Shown: piece after piece, positions 16,840 through 26,262 of the stretch
Layout: every line of letters starts with the position of its first letter
Numbering within the stretch: the stretch's first letter is position 1
Assembly (NCBI GenBank): GCA_034766995.1
Contig: CM068325.1
Location: 330,001 to 394,000 of the forward strand
Reading direction: 5' to 3'
DNA from: Acanthacorydalis orientalis
Taxonomy: Eukaryota; Arthropoda; Insecta; Megaloptera; Corydalidae
Length of the DNA stretch: 64,000 bases
The notes under the pieces: model-generated
The model's database searches: none
What the model saw: the letters and a program-made list of their open reading frames with translations, nothing else
What the model was told of the DNA's origin: nothing
Translations under genes and position numbers: made by a program

Positions 16840-17385
16840 TCGCGTAGTCTTTTCGTGCATGTCCGTTCGTTATGTAATTTTTATATACTCTATTTTTCGA
16901 TGTTCGAGTCGTTCGTAATTTCTATAGTCTATTTTTCGACGTCTATAGTCTATTCTATGGCCGAGCAGGAGATTCCCGAAGTACATCCGCTCCGGCCGAC
17001 GTTAAACTCCGTAAACGTCCGGGAAGTTCTCTTTCGATCGAAAAACAAAGCCGTTCCGTAAATATATGTGTTTTCATTTCCTTTTTTTATTATGTAAAAA
17101 CATAAGACTGTAAAGCATGAGCGATGACACGAGTCATAGAAGCCGACGCTCTTCGGTTCTCGCCGTGCACCGTTCGCACCGACTGAAAATCACCCCGACC
17201 GACGAGGAAGAGTGAGGCCGTGCCGTTCGGATCGCGTTGCCGACGGTCGAGTTTTCAAATGATTAGAAGCTCGCGTACTCTTTTCGTGCATGTCCGTTCA
17301 TTATGTAATTTTTATATACTCTATTCTTTGACGTCCGAGTCGTTTGCAATTTTTATATAGTCCATTTTTTGATGTTCGAGTCGAT
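16840..17385. repeat. pair of about 115-bp direct repeats
   Basis: The block beginning GCTCGCGTAGTCTTTTCGTG (about 16840-16955) recurs with a few changes at about 17268-17385, roughly 430 bp apart; both contain TTTTCGTGCATGTCCGTTC and TTATGTAATTTTTATATACT. The pair is mirrored in the right arm near 44105-44220 and 44530-44660. It could be remnants of short LTRs or a local duplication. Confidence 0.6.
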
Positions 17386-17539
17386 TATTATTGTAATAAA
17401 GTTAACGCTTAATTTATTTTATATCCTCGACCTGGTTTTATTTCGTGGCGTAACCTTAAGTCACAGAACAAAAGCGAGGAGCATCACAGAGAACAGGCGA
17501 ATATCTCAAAAAAATGATAAACAGACCCGACCTCGCTCG

Positions 17540-18085
17540 ACATAGTACAAACAATCTACGTTAAGATACAACCTCCTATCTATATATTCACGGTCATCCG
17601 AGAGGACGTAGGAATTTTTTCGACATAGTTCAAACAATCTATGTTAAGATACAATCCCTTATCTATATTAATGGTCATCCGTAGGTACCTTTTGAACATA
17701 GTTCAAACAATCTTCGTTAAGATACAACCGTGTATATACATTCACGGTCATCCGAGAGGACGTAGGAGTTTTTTCAACATAGTTCAGACACTCTACGTTA
17801 AGAAACAACCCCTTATCTATATTCATGGTCATCCGAGAGGACGTAGGAATTTTTTCAACCTAGTTCAGACACTCTACGTTAAGAAACAACCCCTTGTCTA
17901 TATTCATGGTCATCCGAGAGGACGTAGGAATTTTTTCAACATAGTTCAGACACTCTACGTTAAGAAACATCCCTGTATCTATATTCAGGGTCATCCGAGT
18001 GGACGTAGGAATTTTTTCAACCTAGTTCAGACACTCTACGTTAAAACACAACCCCTTGTCTATATTCACGGTCATCCGAGAGGAC
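17540..18085. repeat. 81-bp minisatellite, left array (about 6-7 units)
   Basis: Units share CGGTCATCCGAGAGGACGTA, GTTCA(A/G)ACA and CTACGTTAAGA. The spacing is 81 bp (for example 17775 to 17856), a multiple of three, so frames stay open through the array; in one plus-strand frame each unit reads like VQTLYVKKQPLIYIHGHP. This open frame is a by-product of period and composition until expression is shown. The mirrored right array (42965-43950) has about 12 units. Confidence 0.85.
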
Positions 18086-18595
18086 GTACGTGCGATCCGA
18101 TGTCGATTCCTGGATCTCCTCGTCGTTCGACCTCGCCGCCAAGATCTCTTCGTCGTCCAAGCTCGCCGCCGCCGGGATCCACGCGCTGTCCGAATAGGTC
18201 GCTCCTGTCGGTTCATCTCGCGGTACGGCGTTCCGGGAGACGCGTTCGCTCACGGCCTCGTCCGACGTTGCTCCGCTCCCGTCGCGGTCGACGACGGTGT
18301 AGACCGTCGGACGCTACGCTCGACGTCTGTGACCGCCGATCGTCGCACACTACCGTATCGTCGTAATACGCTATCGACACTATCACGTAAAGCCCCGTGC
18401 ACACGACCGGCGATTTGTTTGCGCACCACTATCGTACGGCCGGACGCCGCCGATTTTATTATCGAAATTATAACGGAGAGCGAAACGAGCGGTTCATCCG
18501 AGTTCGATGGAGAAATAACAAGCGTCTGTACCGTGAGAGCTCATGATCGAATTCGTAAGAAAAAAATCCGGGTTCGTGAGCTAAATTTATAAAGG
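18086..18595 (+). pseudogene. unrecognised gene fragment (left copy)
   Basis: CpG-rich sequence with a plus-strand frame ending ESETSGSSEFDGEITSVC then RIRKKKIRVREL and a TAA at about 18590. The acidic-then-basic composition looks protein-like but fits no family I recognise. The mirror copy at 41404-41658 (minus) keeps the same reading. Compared with the right arm, about 815 bp are missing here, with the join near 18345. Confidence 0.3.
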
Positions 18596-18601
18596 GAAGG
18601 A

Positions 18602-18786
18602 AAGGCCGAGTTCCATCGTCTCGTGGAGGAGCTTCAAAAGCACCCCGATCGGTACGAGATGTACTTCGGCACGTCGAAAGAAAAATTCGAGTACCTGCGG
18701 CGCCTTATCGAAGACGATACAAGATCCGAGAACACACGACAGCGAGACGCCGTCGGTACGGAAGAAGAACTCGCCCCGTGTTCAAG
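18602..18786 (+). pseudogene. PIF/Harbinger transposase N-terminal exon (left copy)
   Basis: The frame reads HRLVEELQKHPDRYEMYFGT then SKEKFEYLRRLIEDDTR and NTRQRDAVG. This is the pattern of the N-terminal region of HARBI1-like proteins (short YFRMS...F.YLL..I, then a T..R.AI block). It ends at a good splice donor, TCAAG|GTAAGT. No catalytic DDE exon follows, so only this exon survives. The mirror copy is 41211-41406. Confidence 0.5.
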
Positions 18787-19171
18787 GTAAGTTTAACACG
18801 AAACAACTATCTCGATTTACTTATTTATTATTTTCTCACGACGCCACAACCGTACGGCGTACTTTGCTCTCGGAAGTAGAGTGCGAAGCGGAACGTAGAG
18901 CCGTCGACGAACTTTCTACGTTCTCGATGTCCGTCGTCGTTTTTCGAGTACGTGAAGACGGTATCGGAAAATACATTCCCCTCTCGAACTTCAGGTGGCT
19001 GTGAAATGCGACACTCGCCGTGCGGCGTCTCCACTTTTTTCTGCCGTTCACGAAACTTTTTAAATCGAATATCTTATTTTTAGATTTCTTGCCGCTGGAA
19101 GCTCTTCCGAGAGCTCTAAATTCAATCATCGCGTGGGATTCAGCGCAGTAGGTTATTTTCAATTAGAATCT
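18787..19171. other. noncoding between Harbinger exon and MITE
   Basis: Mirrored at about 40826-41210. Short frames only; no recognised product. Confidence 0.4.
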
Positions 19172-20117
19172 GTAATAGTTCAGTGGAAGGACCTTTGTGG
19201 AAACGCACTTTAAAAAATTCAAATTTCTTGCTAAATCGATCGATTACATTGTAAAACGTGATTTTAGGTCGGAAGAGAAAGACTTTCGCAATAAATAATA
19301 CGAAAAAACAGTAAGAAAAGTGACCGACTGACAGAAGGTACAAAATGCAAAAAGAGTCTTTTTTTATCTCAAACGATTTTCCATTGAACAATTACCGGCG
19401 AGAGCACCGAATAATCACTTGCATAATACAATTTTCTACATTTAAAAGCTGAAAAGTCGCGTAAGAAACCTAATGAAACTAGATATTCGCGTGATTCGCC
19501 CATCACTATTTCGCGCCGCGCATCCATTATGGCGCGTTCATATGCGTGTGAACAAGTGACGCTTTTATAAATAATTATTATCACAAACTATTTGCACTCA
19601 GGGCTGTATACCTACACTTGGCCGGGACAAAAAAGTGTGAAGGTAGTCTAATTTTAATTCTATAAATCAGAATATAACACTGACTAGTCGAAATCGGACT
19701 TTAAAACCGTCACTAATTTACATGCATATGACCGCGCCACGACGGATGCGTAAGCAAATGGCCGCGCCGCGCAGATAAATAACAGGGAGTCAAGCGAATG
19801 CCCGGTTTCATTAAATTTTTCACGCGAACTTTTTCGCCTTTAAATGTAGAAAAATGTATTATGCAAGTGATCATTCAGTGCTTTTATCGATAAATGTTCA
19901 ATGAAAACGCGTTTTTTACGATAAAAAAGGGCCTTTTTCAAGATTAAAAAAGACCATTTTATACAGTTCGTTCATTCTGTCAGTCGGTCACTCTTTTGAC
20001 TGTTTTTTCATATTATTTATTGCAAAATCCTTGCTGCCCCGACTTAAAATCAATTTAGCAACAATTCTGAATTTTTAAAGTGCGTTTTCACTCGAGTTCT
20101 TAAAATGAGCTCTTACC
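19172..20117. mobile_element. long-TIR MITE, copy B
   Basis: It starts GTAATAGTTCAG and ends near GAGCTCTTACC. Conserved subterminal blocks (AAAACGCACTTT, TTGCTAAATCGAT, TTATTTATTGC) place it in the same family as 14697-15698, though clearly diverged in the middle. No ORF. Confidence 0.65.
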
Positions 20118-20792
20118 TTAAGATCGGCACGTTTTCAACGTATCTCGAAACTTTTCAGACTGAGATGTCGACTAACAACTGCAAGATGTAACGTAGTTCG
20201 CGATTCCCCGATTACGACGTACACCTCCCGTTCCGGAAACCAAATCTGTCCGCCGGCTGGCGAATCAAGAGCCGCACGACGTCGATCTAAGAATCTGTAG
20301 TGTCGCTCTGGTTTGTTTCTCTACTGATACAGCGCTATCTCAGAGGGTCTTTCCTCCGTATCCGATTATTTTCATATGGTCTTGTACTGTTTTCATCCTA
20401 TCAGAGGATCGAGTCGTAACAAAATACACGAATAATATTAAAATACTTTAAACTCTATTCAATGAACAATGGATGATGCAAGATGCAATTGGTAATATTC
20501 TGCTATGTTATGCAAGTCGAGTCAGCGTCTTCACCATAGATAAAAAGCAGGCCGGTGAAAGTAACAGGAAAATATGAGAATATAATTTAGTTTCGCTCAC
20601 ATAAGTAGATGGCGTTAGTTGTTCGATTTGTAAGTCATTTTATGTATCTTTCTACTGTTGGCGGAGAACATGAGCAAATATAACATAAATGGCTCTGATT
20701 GGTCGAACAAGAATTGCGCATTCTTGCAAAAAACGTTTGAAACTTCATCTGTTTCATATTGTTTATTATCGGTGCTCGGTCGCTCTGTAAAA
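20118..20792. other. upstream region of the THAP/P-like gene
   Basis: No separate gene seen. An in-frame ATG at 20670 could extend exon 1 of the following gene upstream by 41 codons. The whole stretch is mirrored at 39207-39881. Confidence 0.4.
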
Positions 20793-21930
20793 ATGAATTT
20801 TGCTCGGCGTTGTTGTTATATTTGTGATGTCCCGAGGGATAAATTATTTTATTGTCCGAGGACGAAAAGCAGGTGAGTTATATTTTAATTTTGTTAACAT
20901 TCATTGTTAATAGTTACTTATATGTGCAATAGTTCATTATACTTGTATCGTACAGCACGACTATGACTTCAAGCGATGGGAATCGGTGAAGAACATGCCG
21001 ATGCAGAATCTAAAATGATGAGTTTGTGCAAACGTCTTTTAGAAACAAGCGACTTTACCAATTCCCTACGAAGCCGCTTAAATAGATCAGCCGTCCCATA
21101 TTTGTGCTCGGAGAGACAGGTATAAAATGTTTTTTTATTCGTTAACGTAACCTACATCTGTTAAAAATAAATAAAGTGCTTTATTAGATACGGTTTTGAA
21201 AAATAACAATTTTTCAAAATCACGATACGTGAGACGCGACGATCCGATAGTATCGAATTTGTTTTCGCGTAGCGATAAACATTTGTATGATTAGTGCTGT
21301 TTAAATTTTAGTCACCGTCTGCAGTGTTTCGATCGACCGGCACGATGGAAACACCGATCGCTCCTACCGTTGCAGGCGAGATCGATCTGCCAGTAAATGT
21401 AAGTGTTCACAACTTTAATATCGTAATTTATTTTGTAAAATTATAAAAGACTCTATTATAATCATTCGAATTGTAGCCACCGTCTACAATGACTCTGTTA
21501 TTATTTTGAATGGAAACATTGCTCGTATAAGTTAATTTATTAATTCAAAACAGTACAATGTTAAATGTGATATATGTACATTTTAGATCGCAACTTCGGA
21601 GGAGCCGTCAGAAATCGCCACACTCCGCACGAACTCGATCGAAACGAGTGCCGACGACGAAGCGACGCCTTTAGTAGCTGTTCCTTCCGAAAAATCTCGT
21701 GTGAGTAGTTGTTACTCTTTAGCATGATTTCAACATCTGACGTTGAAAATCTATTAATTTTATTTATATTTTAGAAACCGACACTGATATCTCTTCGAGA
21801 TATTAGGAAACGCATGCCGAACACGTCGAGTACAGATAAATTTATGAAGATCTTAAAACAGAAACCAAAATATATCTGTACTCTGAAACGTGTCTGTGCA
21901 GAAAATAAGAAAAATATGAAGGCGTCTTGA
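20793..21930 (+). CDS. multi-exon gene, THAP/P-element-like (left copy)
   Basis: Four exons join in phase 0: 20956-21119 (ATG 20976), 21312-21398, 21587-21700 and 21775-21930 (TGA), giving about 166 residues. Each boundary shows AG before and GT after. A further exon at 20793-20872 ends AGCAG|GTGAGT and encodes RRCCYICDVPRDKLFYCPR, resembling the start of a THAP zinc finger (CxxC...LFxxP). It does not splice in frame to the next exon, and the same mismatch occurs in the mirror copy, so it may be decayed or belong to another isoform. The last exon (SLRDIRKRMPNTSSTDKFMK) is basic and helical, as in the segment after the THAP domain of P-element-type proteins. No catalytic domain is present. Three copies occur in the window. 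The THAP/P assignment is tentative; the exon structure is well supported. Confidence 0.5.
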
Positions 21931-22359
21931 ATGTTGTTAATTAGAAAAAATATTTAATTACAGTTTTATTTCACCGGGTGAATGCACTTTCGTAAATTGT
22001 TTTTTTCACTCCTCAAAAGATACATTTTTTTCTGATTATCGCACATATCCATCTCACTAGGCATTGCCGCATCATCATTGAAACGTTAAAGCAAAGGGAA
22101 GTGTTTTTATTATTCTTTTACAAAATTTTCTTCTCGATTTCGCCGCTTTAAGGTCGCGATCACTGTTGTGTATGAACAATAAACAAATTATCAACAATCA
22201 ATTTTTCAATACTTGGCAAAAAATGTGCGATTTGTGTATTCAGTGGAAATTTATTTGTGAAATCCGCTGAAATGAAAATTACCGTCTTGTGTTCTCATAT
22301 GTTTATCAATGATATTTAACAATAATAATTTATAGGAACATTGATGATCAAAATATAAA

Positions 22360-22364
<5 letters not shown>
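21931..22364. other. 3' flank of the THAP/P-like gene
   Basis: AT-rich; an AATAAA-type signal lies in ACAATAAACAAATT near 22178. Mirrored at 37646-38064. Nothing coding. Confidence 0.4.
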
Positions 22365-22432
<68 letters not shown>

Positions 22433-22517
22433 ATATGTGTATGTGAGTGTGTGTATGTGATGTGTGTGCATGTGTGCGTGTGAGAGCGTGTGTGTATGTA
22501 TATATATATACATATAC

Positions 22518-22557
<40 letters not shown>

Positions 22558-22597
22558 ATGTATACATATATATATATATATATATTTATATATACAT

Positions 22598-22668
<71 letters not shown>

Positions 22669-22680
22669 CTCGTATATATA
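22365..22680. repeat. TA/TG/CA microsatellite
   Basis: Long (TA)n with an interior of TG- and GT-rich repeats. The imperfect interior is recognisable in mirror image at 37440-37645, so the inverted duplication extends through it. Confidence 0.9.
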
Positions 22681-24215
22681 TATTAGTTTACTACCTACGA
22701 TATATAAGATCTTTACAAAAATAATTTCGAAACGTCTACAAGTGCAACTAGATTTCGCCCAACCAAGGGAACAAGCAGGATTTAGAACCGGATTTAGTAC
22801 AATGGATCATATTCAAGTAGTGAGAGAAGTAATAAGCCGGTCAAATGAATACCAAATACTAGTGTGTCTTGGATTTATAGACTACGAGAAGGCTTTCGAC
22901 TCCATCACCACCTTGTCGGTAATATCTGTATTGAAGAACCAGGGCATAGAGGACACATATATCGAGCTGCTAGATAACATCTATAAAAAAGCAACGATGT
23001 CGGTGAAGCTACATGAAGAAACAAGAAAGATATGATAAGGATGGATGTGTCTGGGATAAACTTAATGAACAACACTTGGTTATAAAAATAGTGAATCTCC
23101 GATTTATTTCCAATTTTAGTACAGACAACCTCTTCGTATTCTTGTGAGCAGCGAACAGACCGACGCCGACGCGTCGAGCGTTGTCGCTACCAACATCAAT
23201 CTGTACAGAACCTTGTGCGTCGACGCACGTAGGTCTAGTACACTGACGTGCTGCTCTCAGCGGCAGCGCACGAGAACTTAAACATTAACAAGATAAAAAT
23301 CGAGAAAGGTGTGAGACAGGGACTTGCAATTTCTCCGAAATTGTTTACTGCGGCCTTGGAAGAAGTATTCAAATCGCTTGACTGGGAGGATAAAGGAATC
23401 GAAATAATGGGCGAAAGATTAAGCCATCTCAGGTTTGCCGATGATATAGTTATTTTCGCAAATACTCCTGAAGAGTTGCAAAAGAGAATAAAAGAACTAA
23501 ACGATGCCAGTCAAAAAATCGGCCTCAACATGAATCATACAAAGACAAAAGTACTGTTCAATGCGTTTGTTTGTCCGAAGAAAATTGAAATTAAAGGAAC
23601 GGAAATAGAAGAAGTCACGAAATATGTCTATCCAGGCCAGCTTATCAACAGACATGGATCATTCACTGAAGAAGTAAATAGGAGAATAAAAATGGGTTGG
23701 AGATCTTTTGGACGAAACGCCTCGATATTTAAATCAACAATCCCACTCTGTTTAAAGAAAAAAGTATTCGATCAGTGTATACTACCGGTCCTTACCTACG
23801 GCAGCGAAACATGGGTGCTTAACGCCAAAATAGTTCAAAGACTCCAAACAACACAACGAAGTATGGAACGATGCATGTTGGGAATAACAAGAAGAGATAG
23901 AAAGAGAATAGAATGGATACGAAAACAAACAGGAGTCACAGATATAATAAGAAGAGTAAAGAGTCTGAAATGGAAATGGGCAGGTCATATCGCAAGAAGA
24001 GAAGACAACCGATGGACAAGAGGAATTATTGACTGGGAACCAAGGAATATGAAAAGACCGAGAAAGAGACCAATGAACAGATGGGATAAGGATATTAAAA
24101 ACTTTATTGGAAAACTATGGAAAAGAGAGACACTGAATCGAACAGAATGGAAAATCATGGGAGAGGCCTTTATCCAGCAGCGGATTAACAGGGGCTGAAG
24201 ATGATAATGATTATG
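22681..24215 (+). mobile_element. RTE/BovB-type LINE, 5'-truncated and broken
   Basis: Reverse transcriptase is recognisable: [26 protein letters not shown], then GVRQGLAISPKLF, LRFADDIVIFA and the C-terminal LTYGSETWVLN and WKWAGHIARREDNRW blocks typical of the RTE clade. The first part (to 23035) and second part (from about 23285) are separated by about 250 bp of unrelated sequence with stops. The endonuclease domain is missing. The 3' end GATGATAATGATTATGATGA fits the short ATG-type tails of RTE elements. The element lies between two TA microsatellite tracts. Confidence 0.8.
23034..23285. other. insertion inside the RTE reverse transcriptase
   Basis: Unrelated sequence of about 250 bp lies between TRKI and KIKIEKGVRQG, which are normally almost adjacent. 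CpG content rises in its second half. No inverted repeats or target duplication are obvious. Confidence 0.5.
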
Positions 24216-24229
24216 ATGATATATCTATA

Positions 24230-24452
24230 TGTTGACTATGGATGTGTTGTGCGTAAATAAAATACTTTAGTTGAATTATAGAAAACGTTTTATTATAAGA
24301 AAAACTTCTGTACACCGGGACGCTAGATTGTCGGTATATAACTAACTCTGGTGGCTTCGCTATTAACATTGCTCTATATCGTGGCCACCGAATACACGGT
24401 ACCAACATACAGGTACAGAAGAACATCCGAGTAATGTTAAACAACCTCAACA
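24230..24452 (-). repeat. copia 3' LTR
   Basis: A 223-bp LTR, 3' end of the minus-strand element. The adjoining CTTCCGCC (24453-24460) is the polypurine tract GGCGGAAG on the coding strand. Confidence 0.95.
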
Positions 24453-24468
24453 CTTCCGCCGTTTAAAA

Positions 24469-26046
24469 TTACTCGATGACCATCTTGTGCAATCCAAGAC
24501 TCTCGCGCAATCTTAAAAACGAGTTTTTCGATAATGCCTTGGTAAAGATGTCCGCACGCTGATGCTCTGTAGATACATACTTCAAAGCGATTTCTTGATC
24601 TTCTACTTTTTCTCTGACAAAATGATACTTTATATCGATGTGTTTTGACCTCTGGTGGAACTGAGGATTCCTTGCCAGACGAATAGCGCTCTGATTATCG
24701 ACATGAAGTACGGTGCTTGATTTACAATGACGACCGATGTCACTTAACAAATTTCGCAACCATACAGCTTCTTTTGCCGCACTAGCAGCAGCTACATATT
24801 CCGATTCGGTGGTACTTAATGACACCGATTTTTGACGCTGTGACGACCAAGTCACTGCTCCGTTTGCCAGAGTGAATACATAGCCAGTCGTAGACCTTCG
24901 CGTCGCCAAATAACTCGCATAATCTGCGTCCGAATATCCCAATAAATTGGATTCCGTACCAAATTTTTGATATTCAATTCCTACATCGATATTATTTACC
25001 AGATACGCAAATATTCTTTTTACTGCTAGCCAATGACCCATATTATGGCGATTTAAGAACCTGCTTACAGAATTGACAGCGTATGCAATATCAGGCCGTG
25101 ACACAATTGCTAGGAACATTAAAGACCCGACCGCCTCTCGATACGGTACATTTGTGATTTCCTCATCATCTGACTCAACGGGACTTAACACAGTGTGAGG
25201 ATCTGCGGGAACTGACACACCTTTCGCATCTTTCATGCCATATTTTTCGACTATTTGTTTCGCATACGCTTGTTGATGGATGAACATTGTCTTCTTCATT
25301 CTGTCGCGACAGATTTGTAACCCAACGAAGGTAGTACAATCGCTCAGGGTGATCTCGAACGTTTCGCGCAGCGACGTGACGATTGACTCGAGAACTTCTG
25401 TCGACCTCGCTGCAATAATCCCGTCATCAACAAAAAGCGCCAAATAGATTTCGCATCCATTGTAATATCCGAAAAATATGCATTTATCCGCGTCGGTCTC
25501 CTTGAGTTTATATTTGTGCAGGAAACTGGAGAACTTCAAGTTCCAACACCTTGGTGCTTGCTTTAACCCGTACAGGGATTTATTAAGTTTGCACACCACG
25601 TTACCGCAATCGCTGACGACGAGGCCCTCAGGAGCTTCCATGTGGATATCCTCCTGAAGATCTCCATAGAGGAACGCCGTGCGAACGTCGAACTGCACAG
25701 CTTCGAGGTCGTCGTGAGTGATGATCGCCAGGAGCACTCGAAGTGAGTCGTATCGTACTACGGGTGCAAATGTCTCCGTGTAATCGATGCCTTCGCGCTG
25801 CAAGAAACCTCGCGCACATAGGCGAGCTTTGAAGCGATACACCTTTCCTTTTTCGTCTCGCAGCAATTTGAAGACCCATTTCGAATCGATCGTCTTCTTC
25901 TTCGCGTCTCTTGGTACAATCGACCACGTTTTGTTTGTTTGATGTGCTTCGAGCTCAGATTCGATTGCTTTGATCCACCTCGGAGCGTCTGGTCCTACTA
26001 CTGCTTCCTGGAACGTGGAAGGAACTTTATATTCGACCAAATTCAA
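24469..26046 (-). CDS. copia reverse transcriptase-RNase H
   Basis: 525 codons from the first Met after the TAG; the frame is the same as Gag-integrase, so this is the rest of a normal single copia polyprotein. Features: SKWVFKLLRDEKG, FAPVVRYDSLR, QFDVRTAFLYGDL (first catalytic Asp), ALFVDDGII (VDD box, about residue 204) and HVDNQSAIRLA in RNase H (about 448). No shifts or further stops. Translation would need read-through of the TAG or an independent start; both are unproven. Confidence 0.9.
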   Translation of the reverse strand: MNLVEYKVPSTFQEAVVGPDAPRWIKAIESELEAHQTNKTWSIVPRDAKKKTIDSKWVFKLLRDEKGKVYRFKARLCARGFLQREGIDYTETFAPVVRYDSLRVLLAIITHDDLEAVQFDVRTAFLYGDLQEDIHMEAPEGLVVSDCGNVVCKLNKSLYGLKQAPRCWNLKFSSFLHKYKLKETDADKCIFFGYYNGCEIYLALFVDDGIIAARSTEVLESIVTSLRETFEITLSDCTTFVGLQICRDRMKKTMFIHQQAYAKQIVEKYGMKDAKGVSVPADPHTVLSPVESDDEEITNVPYREAVGSLMFLAIVSRPDIAYAVNSVSRFLNRHNMGHWLAVKRIFAYLVNNIDVGIEYQKFGTESNLLGYSDADYASYLATRRSTTGYVFTLANGAVTWSSQRQKSVSLSTTESEYVAAASAAKEAVWLRNLLSDIGRHCKSSTVLHVDNQSAIRLARNPQFHQRSKHIDIKYHFVREKVEDQEIALKYVSTEHQRADIFTKALSKNSFLRLRESLGLHKMVIE

Positions 26047-26262
26047 TTCATACCTTGAAGGCCGCTGAAGAGAGCCCCGATCTCGTAGGACTCGTGGTTC
26101 GATTCTCGACTGCTGGTCTTCCTCGACGACAGGAACATTATTGATTTCCGCTGCTGCTTCTACAACCTCGTTGTCACCTCGTGTTTCGTCTGCTTCCTCC
26201 TCAGTCTCCAGATGCGACGGTAATAGGATTTCTGCTTCCGTTGTTACTCTCCCCTCTCGATC

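Larger units (their letters stand above)
14362..22680. repeat. left arm of a large inverted duplication
   Basis: Every landmark in this arm reappears in reverse order and orientation in 37330-48909: gypsy LTR, long-TIR MITE, TTAA-MITE end, zinc-finger remnant, 81-bp minisatellite, Harbinger exon, second MITE, THAP/P-like gene, TA-rich microsatellite. Stretches compared by eye (for example around 20101-20160) are identical or nearly so. The outer end coincides with the TG of a gypsy LTR; the inner end lies in the microsatellite. Confidence 0.85.

Noticed and set aside
22251..22724. Open frames of alternating Tyr and Ile
   Set aside because: Plain translation of the TA microsatellite; the same applies at 36.1-36.4 and 37.3-37.7 kb.
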